A stretch of DNA of 64,000 nt from Gnetum montanum (GCA_015680685.1 MNCI01026969.1:64427-128426); one strand, 5' to 3'. Positions 49,176 through 61,094 are shown, counted from the stretch's first letter. The notes: generated from the letters alone by a model not told the origin. Program-made: numbers and translations.

Positions 49176-49936
49176 TGATAGGATGCGATATCATATATGT
49201 GATATTGCATCCTTCCCTACGGTATCGCGTAGGCGATATGGCAACGCACTGCCAAATCTATAAATAAGAGGCAACTTTCCCTTATTTATCCATCTAGATC
49301 TAGACCCTTAGTGAAACTCTAGCAGTTTTACCCCTCCATAGATAGAATAATTTCCATGTGCCTGCAGTAGGAGTCCCAAAGTGAACAGATCTTTATTTGA
49401 GCAAATATTGTACTTGAGCACATGTTTGTGTACGGCAATAAAGACAAACTTTTGGATAAACCTTGTAGTACATGGACTAAGCTAAATAGTACTTTAATTA
49501 ATGTTAAATGGTTAAATGATTTATTAGTTAATTAATCTTTCTCAACCCTCAACAGTCCTAGTTAAGTGCATTTAGTACAACCACTTTGAGTACGTGCATT
49601 ACACTTGGTAATCCCAGCAACGAATAGTGTTTGGTAATCCCAAAATTTTGCATTGGTTCAAGGTGTGGACGACAAGTGGGATGGATACTAATGCTAGGCA
49701 TTAGAACTTAGTTTGTTAAAGTTAGTTACTTAGTCTCTTCACCATTTCTCCTCCTAGCATAGGTGATAAAAGACAAACGACATAAAAATCACATACCTCA
49801 AACTTATTTAGCCATACAACCATGACAAATACAAGTAAGTCTGGGAAGACAATGAATGATTAAATGTAGGTGTTCCATAAGGCATGCAAGCACTTAGTCT
49901 ACGGAGTTCAACCGGATCACGCGTGTAACGCTCGTA
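49176..49936 (+). repeat. LTR2, 3' end deleted
   Basis: Starts TGATAGGATGCG after the purine tract; TATA, AATAAA and U5 as in LTR1. It stops at a CGTA (49933-49936) and continues as internal sequence matching 46108 onward. About 40 bp of the LTR end is missing. Confidence 0.88.
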
Positions 49937-51069
49937 ACCCCACAACGTCACTACCAAGTTCGAGAGTATTTTAGAACTCCTTTTCTTATGAGGGATACAC
50001 CACATACATACCATCCTCCGAATCCATCTACCACTCTTACGCCGATAGTTCCCCTACCGCCTGCTCCAACAATGTGAGGGGAACTCCCCACTTAACCACA
50101 ACAACGTAATACTATGAGAGCTGTAAACCTTCAACCCATTGCTGGTTCTAACAACCGCACAAAAAGAAGACCTTTCTTCAAAACCAAAAGCCCAAATAAG
50201 CTCTCACAACCACAAGCAGTTGAGTCCATACATGCTCCTCCAACAAATAAGGCTTTGGAGCTCCCTTCAAACCAACAACAGAGCTCAATGCATATAGTTA
50301 TGATAACACATACCATTACCGGCTAGATCAAGGTGGGCCACCTTCCCAAGAAATCCTCTGATCCTAAAAGCCCCCTAATTTACCTCCAAGTCACTGGGAA
50401 TGAACTTCATAAGGCTTTTCTTAACTCAGGTTTAGGAGTTAACTTAATCTCACAAGAAATGTATAAAGCCTGTAACCTGCCTCCACTCAAGAAGAGCAAT
50501 ATTCAAGTAGAACTGGTTGATCAGTCCATCACTATTCCCTTGGGATTGGTGGAGGACATCGTTAACACTATGTGTGGTTGGTCATACCCAGCTGATTTCC
50601 TAGTGATAGAAGTCAACAGTAACAAAGGGGACTTTCCAATTATAATGGGGAGGACATGGCTAAGTACCATAAAAGCATGCCTAAGAATCTGCGATCTTTC
50701 CTTGGAAATATCTAAGAAAAACATTTATGGAAAGATCGAGAGGAAGAAAGTTCCATGCATCACATACAGTGATACACAAGGTGATGATGTGGAAGAATGT
50801 TCAGCATTTCTTGTATGCAACCGGTGTGCCCAGGAAACTCAAATACAAAGGTGCCTGTATGTAGCAACCACACAACAAGAGAACACCCAGTGGTTGACAG
50901 CTAATCAAGAGAGCAACCCACCAATATGCATGGAACTAACTGGGGGAACAACTTGCACCCACAACAAAAGCATAGATACATTGGAATATGAGCATTTCCA
51001 ACTTCCAACCCTTAACCCAAAATCATCAATTGGAAGAAGTTGGACACTTTTAAGAAATTCAAACAAAAG
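49937..51069 (+). pseudogene. E5 linker and aspartic protease
   Basis: Begins inside the Pro-rich linker (equivalent to 46108). Open frame 50333-51130 holds HLPKKSSDPKSPLIYLQV, HKAFLNSGLGVNLISQEM (active-site Asp changed to Asn), IPLGLVEDI, the GRTWLSTIKACLR flap and the RCAQETQIQRCLYVATTQQE tail. It joins the post-integrase tail at 51069/51070. The active site is dead. Confidence 0.82.
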
Positions 51070-53012
51070 CTCATTCTTTTGGATCTCTCCCTTTCAATTC
51101 AGTCATGGGGGAGATGGCCACCTATGCTAATCAATTGGGGCCCTCAGTTTCTTTTAAGTTTTTTTTTACATGTTTTTGTTTTACAAATTTCTTTAACTTT
51201 TCTTGTTGTTGTTTTACAACATTGTTTATACTTTGTCTTTTATTTGTGTGTGAATGTGTGTGTCTTATCCATTTTATTAAGTTTGTCACCCAATAAGTGC
51301 TCTTAATGATGGCATGAACTATTTCTATTGATTGCTAATGTTTGGTATTTACCTTTAAGTTACAATGTTGATAATAAGGTATGGTTCTTTTGATATAGCA
51401 GGCAATGAGTCCACATCATCCATGCATCCATAAATTTCTATGGTCTCTCTTGGCTTGGAATGTACAGTCCCTTTTTAAATAAGAACTATCAACGAATCGG
51501 TGATTGGGCATTTCTCAAACTAAGGAAGGAGTCAAGGATTGAACAGGGTGTGACTTCAAAGGGATTTGATGCTTTTATGTTGGCCATTTTCTTAGGTGCT
51601 TGGATGTTTTCTTCTTGAGTTTTCTTACCATTATGATGTTGCCACATTATCGGGAAGCTGAGCAAATAAAAATAACAAAGTCTTTGCATGGTGTGGTTCT
51701 CACATATAAACACACCCAAAAAAAAAGAGAAAAAAAAGTGAGAATTCAAAGCACACCCCTTAGAAGAAATAATCATATGGGCTACAAGAACTGGTTATGA
51801 AGCTAAAAACATGTTTCCTCTAACTAAGGCCCTTCCCGCTTCCTATTCTCTCTTCCTTCGTTTCATCAGAATGGTGGTGGCTCTTTGGTGGAAGCATTCT
51901 TGTTACTTCAAGTGGATGGCTTGGCCGAATGTATTAATGCGAAGTTGCTAGATGTGGTTTGTCGAGGCTAGATTTGGAATGAGATTTACTAAGTCATATT
52001 AACCATGAAATACACAAGGGGTTGTACACCACCTTGTTCTTAGGATTCCATACCATTCTCTTCTCGCCATCCTTCTCTCCATAGTTCACCTCATTGCTGG
52101 TTGTATCATTAGTGTATATTTTAGTTGACGCATTGTTTCCTTTTTGGTAAATTCTTGTGGTTAAAACTTTAACTCTTATTCCAAATGACATTCCCAGAGC
52201 CTACAGACTCTTTGAATGTGGGTTTGTCAGGGCATTAAAGGCATGAGCCTACTTTGGGGAGGACCCACTAGCATTTCTATTTGGTGCACCAGTTAAATTC
52301 TTTCCCTTAACATTTTTGCAATTAACTCTATTTTGTTCATTTCCATCTTGACATCCATTTCATCGATGTTATAGTTGTCTTTTTTTCTTCATCTTTCTTA
52401 TTCCTTTTCTTTCTCCATTCTATTGCTACTAGAGGTTTGCTCTCAGTCATGGGGGTCCTAGTCCAATTTTTTTTGGTTTTCTCCTAACCCCTACACCTTG
52501 GGTAGCCACCGATATTATACCTCTAAAATCCGCAATCAGCCATACCACAACTCAACCAATAGACTTTTCACAGAAGCAAGGTATCAACTGCATTGTGATT
52601 CATTTACCCTTGCTAATATAAGATTGTGTTGTGTGTGCAGATGGCAATCATACAACAATGGATTGTACCTAGAGGGAACACTTGGAATGGACCGGTGCTG
52701 AAGCAATTATGCAAGGAACAAGATTAATGGCGTGCTTACGGATGGACAACGAAAGGTGCAATCTTGGCGTTGGCAGCAGCAGACTTCTTCTCTCTTTTCT
52801 CTCTCTCTCTCAGCTGCCAAATAAGGCCTGACGTCAAATATATAAAGTGTTCACTCTTGTTGTCGTGAACACCAGTTTTGTCATGTTTTGTAATGATGAT
52901 CCGCTCACATGTCATCCCATTCATCATTAGTTCCATTTGAGTTAATAATCCCATACCTTCCCAATATTTTGTAAGGAACTTGAGGACGAGTTTTTATTCA
53001 GTCATGGGGGTA
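51070..53012 (+). other. E5 post-pol tract and polypurine tract
   Basis: Near-identical to 47241-49175. GTGTGTGCAG followed by ATGGCA (ATG at 52641), with CTAAT about 25 bases upstream. Ends GTCATGGGGGTA at 53012, an intact purine tract. Confidence 0.65.
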
Positions 53013-53812
53013 TGATAGGACTCGATATCATATACGTGATATCGCATCCTTCCCTACGATATTGCGTAGGCGATATCGCAACATGCCGCCAAATCTATAA
53101 ATAAGAGGCGACTTTCCCTTGTTTCTCCATTTAGATCTAGACCCTTAACAAAACTTTGGTAGTTTTACCTCTCCAGAGATAGAATAATTTCCATGTGCCC
53201 ATAGTAGGAGTTCCAAAGTGAACAGATCTTTATTTGAGCAAATATTGTACTTGAGCACAAGTTGGTGTACAGCAATAAAGATGAACTTTTGGATAAACCT
53301 TGTAGTGCATGGACTAAGCTAAATAGGACTTTAATTAATGTTAAATGGTTAAATGCTTTATTAGTTAATTAATCTTTCTCAACCCTTAACACTCCTAGTT
53401 AAGTGCATTCAGTACAACCGCTTCGAGCACATGCGTTACGCTTGGTAATCCCCGCAACGAATAGCATTTGGTAATCCCAGAAGGTTGCATTGGTTCAGGG
53501 TGTGATCGACAAGTGGGACGGATACTGATGCTAGGCATTAGAACTTAGTTAGTTAAAGTTAGTTACTTAGTCTCTTCACCCTTTTTCTTTCTAGCATAGG
53601 CGATAAAAGACAAAAGACATAAAAATCACATACCTCAGACTTACTTAACCATACAACTGTGACAAATATAAATAAGTCTAGGAAGACAACGAATGATTAA
53701 CTTTAGGTGTTCTATAAGGCGTGTAGGCACTTAGTCTGTGGAGTTCGACCGAATCACGCATGTAACACTCATATTCATATGGTTGAGTGTAGGGGTACCT
53801 CGCCACTCATGA
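53013..53812 (+). repeat. LTR3 (3' LTR of the complex)
   Basis: 800 bp, starting TGATAGGACTCG; ends CACTCATGA with terminal CA changed to GA; followed by GCAAC, the probable target duplication. Confidence 0.85.
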
Positions 53813-53817
53813 GCAAC

Positions 53818-55261
53818 CTACTAAGTAGAAAATTAAATTCAAAATTTTGATCGTATTCTTAATAATGCATTTATATATTTTTATAAAAACCAATAAGGTA
53901 CATTTTTCTTAAGTCAATAGGCAGCACTCAAAAGAGGTTAGGTTTTTGCTCATTCACCAACACTCCCAAAACCTTGCCTAGGTAGGATAAACATTGAACT
54001 TCTAAGTAATAATCTTTATTTTTTAAAAAAACCAAAGTTCCATTCTAGATATTATCATTAATAATTTGAGTACGATGACAAGCAATATAATTTTTAGGTT
54101 ACGATCCACGTTCAACCACTCCATATGGGAATTGTGATAACATTTAACTTCTCTACTAGATTCTGGGTTCAATCTATAATGTTAATGGTAAGTCTCCATG
54201 CTGCTGCTCTTGGGAAACAGGTTCAACAGCAGATAATGAACAAACAAATAAGTAAACCCCTTTTCACCTGTTCGAAAAACTATAATCTTAAGAAAATAAA
54301 TATGTCAACAGTATTATGAACATCTTGCAATATCTCAAACCGCTTTTCCAAAATCATATTTTCGTCAGCAGAGGGACCCTTTTCACCTGTTCGAAAAACT
54401 ATAACCTTAAAAAAATAAATATTTCAACAGTATTATGAACATCTTGTAATATTTCAAACCGCTTTTCCAAAATCACATTTTCCTTAGAAGAGGGATTCAT
54501 GCCAAGCGAGCAAAGTTATCGTACACGTATCATTCTTTGAGCAAAGCACACTTGTTTTGCTCTTAACTCATGTAGGATAAATAAACAAAGGTCACTTGCA
54601 GGATAAATACCGAGCTGATGAAATGTTAACTTTAAGAAAGCACACTCCTAGGATAAACAAACAAACGCATGAAGATCAACCCTCATTCATAAGTATATGA
54701 GAAAATTAAGCTATCTACAAATTACAATTGGGTGTTAACCGGGCTTTTATGGTAATTAGCAAAGTGATAACCCTCTCCAAACCATCACATATATTACTTG
54801 TTTCCTGGCTTATACATGAACACAATGCTTGCTGATACATGTGGAAAGATGAAACAAGAAGAATGAAGAACGAAGTTTCTCTGGCGTCAAAAAAGAATCT
54901 TTCAATTCATTTGTTCTTCATCTTTTATACATTTAAAGCCAAAGCAGAGGTTGCTTTCGTTTATACACGATCTTTGAAAGAAGACTGAGATTGCATTTAT
55001 GGTAAAAAAATTGGAGAACAAAAAAATTGGACATGTGCTACTTGAGTTATCCAAGATTCTTTGAATCATCAGTCATGAAAGCAAAGCCAGGCAACAAACA
55101 AATTACAAAATGTACAACAATGTGATTTGGGACAAAAATATCTTGTGAAGCCAAACCATTAGGTCTAATTGGTAAATTTTGCAGGCTTTCATCAGATTCT
55201 TTACACAAGTAACAGTTGCAAAAACCTGCAGCATCCCACAGAAAAAATCTTGAAATGTTTG
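53818..55261. other. Intergenic DNA left of the host gene
   Basis: No element protein or host gene recognised. Contains a 119-bp tandem duplication at 54261-54498. The part next to 55261 probably includes the 3' untranslated region of the host gene, but no polyadenylation site was assigned. Confidence 0.55.
54261..54498. repeat. 119-bp imperfect tandem duplication
   Basis: TTTTCACCTGTTCGAAAAAC at 54261 recurs at 54380; the copies differ at several bases, so it is older than the one at 1351. Confidence 0.85.
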
Positions 55262-56031
55262 TCAATCTTCAAATAATGTTCTAGAAACAGATGAAACTTT
55301 TGACTCCTTATCAGATGTGTGATCTACAGATTTTTGCAATCCAGAATCATTGTCTGAAACTAACAAACAAGGACCGGTGAGGGAAATATTATGGTCTTTC
55401 ATTGAGGCGTTAGATGCGATTCCAGCTTGAAAATAAGGAGTTTCATGAACAACATCAGCACCCACTTTTGTTTGACAGTCTAAATTGGCTATTTTCTTGT
55501 CATCAAGTCTCCTCATTTTTCGAGCATTCATTGGAGTCTCTAAAACTACATAATCATCAATGAGTTTCCTTCGTTTCTTGCTTAGCTTTTTTTTTGTCAG
55601 CCTTTGGTTGATGCTTAAGATTATAAATGGGCCGTTTTGGAGCCCATACACGTTGCAAATCCCGAGCTTTGCTTGTGCTTGTAAAATGAGAAAATCTCCA
55701 GGCACGTTCCCTTTTCTCTTGTGCTTTCTTAAGTTTACGTTCATAGTCATCTTGAAATTTTACAGGTTCGTGCTCATTCTTTAAATCATGGGAGCTTTCA
55801 ATGTCATTCTTTGAGGATTCTGAGATCTGAGCATCTCTATCCTGTTCCGAACTCATTTCGTCAGCGTTGATATAACCTATACCCTGAGAAGACTCATGAC
55901 TTTCTTTGTGATCCATTTCAAAGCTCTTTTCATCTGATGTCAAATGTGCTGTAAAATCATATTCGTATAGCGGATGAAACTCCATCTCCTTGTAAATGTA
56001 ATCAATAACCTCTTTTAAAGAACCGCCATAC
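55262..56031 (-). CDS. Treslin-like last exon
   Basis: Starts YGGSLKEVIDYIYKEMEFHP, an acidic Ser/Glu/Asp-rich stretch, then ERKLKKAQEKRERAWRFSHF and DLQRVWAPKRP, a basic motif I associate with plant Treslin-like proteins. An A9 run (plus-strand T9 at 55587-55595) shifts the frame; one base fewer continues into SKKRRKLIDDYVVLETP, a basic, nuclear-targeting-like stretch, and ends at a TGA at 55262-55264. Confidence 0.65.
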
Positions 56032-56109
56032 CTGCACAAAACTAACCACATTATATAAAAGAAACACGTAATGCAGTTATGCATACATGTAATTAGAGAG
56101 TCACCATAC

Positions 56110-56301
56110 CTCGATAATATTACCGTGTCTGCAAATTCAAGAAGAGATTCACCTCCAAAAGTGCCTCCAGATAAGTTGAACTGGATATTGTCTAGAAGAC
56201 TGCAGATTTCTTCAGTCAACTTACTCTTCATTTGGTTGACGTTACTCTCAGCAATCCTTGATGCAAGAATTTCCAAACGAAGAAGAATTTGCAGCTCATG
56301 T
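56110..56301 (-). CDS. Treslin-like exon, HELQILLRLEIL block
   Basis: Acceptor CTCTGAAG before 56301; reads HELQILLRLEILASRIAES, then NQMKSKLTEEICSLLDNIQF, GGTFGGESLLEFADTVILS. Donor GAG/GTATGG at 56110/56109. The 78-bp intron 56032-56109 ends GTGCAG, and the spliced codons (Arg-Tyr-Gly) are in frame, a strong sign of a true exon pair. Confidence 0.7.
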
Positions 56302-56403
56302 CTTCAGAGTGATGTAAAGGATAAACAACGATTCTGTAAACTTTGAAAAAAGTACTTATAACTCAGTTGGTATAACAATGGAAAGAAGAATCTTAGTAAC
56401 TAC

Positions 56404-56515
56404 CTAATTTGGATGCATGTGATGTCATATAAACATCGTGTTCATCTTTTGAGATCAGAATTTCGATTAACATTTGCATGTAGATTAGGTTTTCACAAAG
56501 TAATCCGGGATTACC
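56404..56515 (-). CDS. Treslin-like small internal exon
   Basis: Acceptor TTTAAAG at 56516, exon reading GNPGLLCENLIYMQMLIEIL then ISKDEHDVYMTSHASKL, donor TTAG/GTAGTT at 56404/56403. The phase to the next exon (from 56301) does not fit cleanly, a further small lesion or a mis-placed border. Confidence 0.5.
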
Positions 56516-57792
56516 CTTTAAATAAATAAGTTTGTAGGCAGAGGTCATGTCTTGTCAAAATGGTAAATCTTTACAGGTTTTCAACTTGAGCATGACTAAA
56601 GAGTTTTGCAAACATAATTATTAAGAAATCCAAACAGCTTTCTAACCTAAATATAACTGCAATCCAGGTTGAGAACCAAGGTGTAATATAAAATAACATA
56701 TAGCTTTAAAAAATATTATGTTATTAAATACTATGGATACAGGATAATCTAATATACTGAAAAGAAAATTTTATTTTTGTAACAAATGATTTCTACTACC
56801 TGGTAGGGGATAAGACCATCTAGGAGCAACCAGAAAAGATTCTAGACAGCCTGCTGCAAGGCAGGGGTGGGACCTAGGAATTCTTGTTTAAATAAAATAA
56901 AAACTGATTTCAATCTCATCTAGCCAAATAGAATAGCAGTCTGGACTCTGAATATCACATGATAAGTTGAAGATTCAAGTCTCTATTTAAACTTTTTTAC
57001 CTAGTGATATGGATATATACTTAGAATTTTTCACAAAGCCAACATTTCAAGATGAACTATGGTGTATGTATGATGCATGAAACCATGCATGGTAGTTAAG
57101 GCACCATGGAGACACTTCCCCTTACCACGTCAGGTAGATGGGAAATGGGAGTAAGTACCTTTTCAGAATTTTAAAATTATATACAGTAGCACTCACGAAG
57201 AAACTTCAATTGCAACAAGGGTAAAGATTTATTTTGGAAGGAAACATTTCTATGGCTTTAACACAAAAATTGATGCTTCAGATGATCGTCTTTGACCTTT
57301 GGCTTTAGCCTGGCATTGTTATTCTAGGCATTGGGTGGGCTTTCCTATCTCTAGGTTGCCTGTAAACTGCGATTTTTTAAAGGGAAAAAAGTATTTTGCT
57401 CACTGCAGTGGAGGTTTGTTTAAGAAATTTTACTGGAACTAACCCTCATCCATTGATGAAAGAGGATACATAAAAACTCCAAAATACACAATTATGCTAT
57501 CTTAAACAGTGTGTGACTAGTACAGTTACTTTGGTTACAAAGTTACACTGCTAATGAATTATTTCCCACAGAGGTAATTATGACTTGAGACTGAAAAGAT
57601 TGTTCTTTGTAAATTTGTAAATTTACATTTCATATTATTGATTGATTTGGTTAAAATATGTCAAATATAGAAAACAATTATTTGGAAAAAGCAATGATTG
57701 CAAAACCATGAAAACAAAATTCAATTATTCTATGAAGCAAATCAGGAAAAAAAAAAGATATAGTTTATCAAATAAAAAGGATACTCTCTGAC
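56516..57792 (-). other. Treslin-like gene intron
   Basis: About 1.28 kb between donor AAG/GTCAGA (57792) and acceptor AAAG (56516). No coding recognised; a tRNA-derived SINE relic is possible at 56930-56990. Confidence 0.5.
56930..56992 (+). mobile_element. Possible tRNA-derived SINE head in the intron
   Basis: TAGCCAAATAGAATAGCAG (A-box-like) and GAAGATTCAAGTCTC (fits the B-box form GRTTCRANNC) about 50 bases apart, as in tRNA-derived SINEs. Confidence 0.4.
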
Positions 57793-58310
57793 CTTATCTT
57801 CAGAACTATAAACAGGAGGCACTTCAGATATCCCAATTTCTTCTTGTCCAGGTATTGGAGGCAAGCAATTTCAGTACTTGTCTTTAAGCTTTTTTGGTTT
57901 CTTCAAAATTGTCTGTAACACATCCTCATAGCCAGTTTGCTCACTCACGTTCTCTACTTTAGTACCACTGTCAGCAGAAACTGAATCTGGAATTACAGTT
58001 GTCGCTGCTGCTTGCTCAATAATCAAAGTGACAACCAATTTAGCCAAGGCTTGTTAATCAACCTCTCTGCTAGAAAGGCCATGCTCAATTTTTTCTTCCA
58101 ATGAGTCTGTGCCTGATGGATTGCAGAACGTAGAAGCTTCTAGATCACTTACACCATTGGTTAAGGGAAGCAACTCTCCAGATTTTGTCAAATGTTTGAC
58201 TGACAAAAGAGCTGCTTCATCAAGTGAGAGATTTGTCTTTCCATTTTGAACTAAAGTATGAGAGGTTTCTTTCGAATTTAAGGTCAGTGCATGTTTCCCA
58301 ACATCCAGGC
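57793..58310 (-). CDS. Treslin-like middle coding block
   Basis: Readable as GKHALTLNSKETSH, then TNLSLDEAALLSVKHLTKSG, CNPSGTDSLEEKIEHG, a stop TAA at about 58053, LAKLVVTLIIEQAAATTVIP, a QTGYEDVLQTILKKPKKLKD block, TGA at about 57872 and PPIPGQEEIGISEVPPVYSS, ending at donor AAG/GTCAGA (57793/57792). Frame differs from the preceding block, with a change near 58310; an intron with donor GTGAGG near 58323 is an alternative. Confidence 0.5.
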
Positions 58311-59040
58311 ATCCAGCCCCTCACTTTCTTGATTTTCATCAGAATCCAAAACTAATTTCTGTTGATTAACATCAATCACCTGAGATTCGTTATAGTCTGA
58401 TGCTTTCTGCAGGATAGATAACTGCAATGCTGTTTCCAAATTTTTAGAGATTTTCTTCATCCAGCACTCCAAAAATTTCAATATTTTTGATTTCTGACAA
58501 ATGCCTGTAAAATATCTATTCTCTAAAAAGATGTAAGAATCTACATCTGGGCCTGATTTGCTCAAGATTCTAAGCACCCAAGAGTAGAACAAGGCCCAAT
58601 TGCTGCACTTCGAATACCCATTCATTTTCAAATACTTGCTAGAAAATGGGGTAGGGGATGCACCACATTGGCTTTCACGCCATGCATAAATCAATTCACA
58701 TGTGGATTCAACAGACTCCTTTGATTCCTGAGATTCAGGAACAACTTGCAATTCAACATCCTTCTTAGCAGGGGTCTCTGCTTCGGAAGCCCGTGAGCAA
58801 TCATTCCTAGATAAACCTTGATCATGAGTCTCACAAGCTGATGGACCAACAATTATCGATATCCCCATTCTTAGAACATAAAGAACTGCTCTGTGAACAG
58901 ACAGGGGCTGCAAAGCAGCACAGAAAGAAGCATCATCTACATCCGAAATCTTAACCAAGGCAAAAGAATCTTTTCTTTCCAGGAAAACCAACAACAGGGG
59001 CCATGCAGGTTTCCAGAACTCAAATTTTCTTTACACTTAA
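58284..59040 (-). CDS. Treslin-like N-terminal domain, second coding block
   Basis: A frame one base away from the previous block: KFEFWKPAWPLLLVFLERKD, then FALVKISDVDDASF, SVHRAVLYVLRMG, an acidic Glu/Ser stretch, SKYLKMNGYSKCSNWALFYS and SKILKFLECWMKKI. The two frames overlap at 58937-58994, and the switch lies in the A-rich AAAGAAAATTT near 59030-59045 (plus-strand AAATTTTCTTT). No GT-AG intron fits, so it is a one-base indel, real or in the assembly. Confidence 0.65.
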
Positions 59041-59869
59041 GTTTCTTCAAAATCTCATCACCAATTAAGTCTGAGTCCTTAGCCTGACGCATATCTTCTT
59101 TCCCTAAGTTTCCACAATCACTCATTGCATCATCTCTTTTCTTTCTTTTCTTGTTTGAAAACCCAGCTAAGGTGATTTTATAAGCCACTAATTCAGAAAA
59201 ATCAGGAAATTTCTCCTTTTCGAAAAAAACAGTAATATTAATTCTTTTCCAATATATTCCACAACACTTCGGAGGCGGCATAGAGCTACCATCGTCCTTG
59301 GAAGGAACTTTTGATCCTAAACACTTGGATTGTTCTGATGCAAAGCACTGCAGCTCGGAAGCTTTGCAGAAAATAGGCTTTCCATCAACATCCTCCAATT
59401 CCAAAACCGGATCCACCTTCCCAGAACTGCTTGGCAAACAATTCACAGGGTAAGCAACATCCCTCCATATCAACGCCATGGGCACCAATCTCGAACCAGC
59501 AACAACAGTATCAACAGAAACATACTTCCATCCAATTTTTCCCAGCGCACGACTCCACAGCTCTGCACTCAATTCTCCAGCCTGAGGAAAATCAATCCAA
59601 CAAACATGTACATCATGTACATCCCTGCATTTGAAAGAATCACCCAGCGAATCTTTTCGAATAGTTCTTGGACAGGGAAGAAGTCCAAATGACAAAAGTA
59701 ATCTAGGATGTTGTCAACAAGAATAAGCATCTACAACAACCTCATCTGAATAAGAGAGCACTTCAAAGATTGAGGTAACCAAAAGGTAACTCCAAGGTCT
59801 GATAATTTCAACAAAAGGTTTAGGTGGTTTTACGGTAATAGATTTGGACCCAAACAATGGAATTGCAAT
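59041..59869 (-). CDS. Treslin-like N-terminal domain, first coding block
   Basis: Reading continues from 59869 (a TAA lies at 59870-59872) through VKPPKPFVEIIRPWSYLLV and SIFEVLSYSDEVVVDAYSC to a TGA at 59714, then QHPRLLLSFGLLPCPR and on through HDVHVCWIDFPQ, the ALGKIGWKYVSVDTVVAGS block, LVPMALIWRDVAYP and DVDGKPIFCKASEL. This GW...DT...LVPMALI pattern is what suggested the Treslin N-terminal family. A Lys-rich NKKRKKR stretch follows. The TGA is one C-to-T step from CGA. An alternative splice start after TCCTAG at about 59706 would avoid it, but the sequence upstream also reads as coding. Confidence 0.65.
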
Positions 59870-59872
59870 TTA

Positions 59873-61094
59873 AAGTTTTATCATATGAACACTTAGTTGT
59901 GTCATAAGACTCCTTGGTCTTACCCAAATGCATCTAGAAAGGAAATCTTGCAAGACAAAAAGGAATAGAGGATAAATCAAAAGGGTAAAGAGAACAAAAA
60001 AGTGTGGAGAATCAAGAGAAAAGAAGAAAGTGAAAGAACTCTCAACAATTTTGTAAAATGGAGCAAAACACCAGAAATAAATGAAATTGGTATGAAAGGA
60101 GAAACTTTAAAAGAAGAACCTAAGTTCCAATCTCCTTAGACATCTCGATTTCCATCAGCAAGCAAGGTAAGTAATGGTAAGTATAGTTATAATCATTATT
60201 CCTTAACTTGATGAGATTAGACTAGATTAGTTTTTTTATGAGTGAATGGAAGCTATTGGAAATCCAAAGAAATTTCCTCTTGATCTTACAAATTTTTGAA
60301 GCCATAATATGCTAAAATAGCCTACTTGTGCTACTTTTAAAGTTTTTGTTTATAAATCATGTTCTTAACTAGAATATAGTGGTTTCAAGTGGTTTAAAGA
60401 CCTTAACTGTAATTCATGGACTAAAAGCTCATTGTTGAACATTTATTACTATGTAAACATATATCTCTTGTGCTCCAAACTCTTATTTAAGCTATGGCAT
60501 TGTTGCTTCCATGTGAAATCATAAAGTTTGATTATTTTTAAAAGGTTTTTGATGTATGGTAATTGAAGCATTCAAATTGGTAGCTTTAATGTAATTCATG
60601 TATCTTTTAAGAAAAGCAACATTTCGAAAGAAATTCCTTGAGCATATGAATTATTTGGTCCTACTAGGTATTACTTTCAAAATTCTCCAAACTTAATCTT
60701 GAGATGGTGCTCCAGATTTATGAAGACATCACCCATCCCTTGTGAAATTTTGAAAGTATGGATGATGTTATATGTGTTTTCTTGTGTTGATTTTTTTGGT
60801 GATGATTTCAAGGTATTTTTGCCGTGTTTGGGGGCATTTTAAACTTAATTTGACAAATCTAGGAGGTTATGGGGGTTGTGGAGACTTGTTTGAAGGTGTC
60901 CAAAGGTTCCAAACCTCCAAACAAGCATATTTATTTTTAGCCCTAGCAAGATAGACATCTACTCTAACAATTAGACATCTTAACTGCATTTGAGGTGTCT
61001 CCTCTTAACAATAGATGTCTTAGGAGATAGATGGGCAAAGTAACTTGTGAATGGACATTCAAGCAATGGATGCATTACAAAAGTTGAAGACTGT
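59873..61094. other. Region upstream of the host gene, no gene seen
   Basis: No exon, promoter or repeat could be assigned. The 5' end of the Treslin-like gene should lie here or beyond if complete. Confidence 0.5.

Larger units (their letters stand above)
42956..53812 (+). mobile_element. E4/E5: three-LTR tandem gag-protease retroelement complex
   Basis: Coding strand plus. LTR1 42956-43752, internal copy E4 43753-49175, LTR2 49176-49936 (3' end lost), partial internal copy E5 49937-53012, LTR3 53013-53812. The flanks are GCAAT (42951-42955) and GCAAC (53813-53817), a 4-of-5 match, which supports a single insertion of the whole complex. Both internal copies jump from the protease-RT linker straight into the post-integrase tail at the same place (47240 and 51069), so reverse transcriptase, RNase H and integrase are absent. 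E5 also lacks the gag N-terminal and capsid regions. Movement would have needed enzymes from a relative such as E2. Confidence 0.85.
55262..59869 (-). pseudogene. Treslin/TICRR-like host gene, apparently broken
   Basis: Minus-strand gene with at least five coding blocks. Block order and motifs fit, from memory, plant proteins with a Treslin (TICRR) N-terminal domain, the Sld3 counterpart that helps load Cdc45 at replication origins under CDK control in animals. Supporting blocks: LLSFGLLPCPR, a WRDVAYPVNCLP region, WPLLLVFLERKDSFALVKIS, HELQILLRLEILASRIAES, and QRVWAPKRP near the C-terminus. Lesions: in-frame TGA at 59714-59716, a frame change near 59035, stops near 58053 and 57872, a frame change near 58310, and a one-base excess in an A9 run at 55587-55595. 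Upstream exons were not found. Either a pseudogene or a real gene in a draft assembly with indel errors; the stops favour the former. The start is unknown. Confidence 0.6.

Noticed and set aside
49176-53812. E5 as a separate, independent insertion
   Set aside because: No target duplication at 49176; the flanking duplication spans the whole 42956-53812 complex.
56355-56385. tRNA-like AACTCAGTTGGTATAAC next to the host exon
   Set aside because: Only an A-box-like string; no B box at the right distance.
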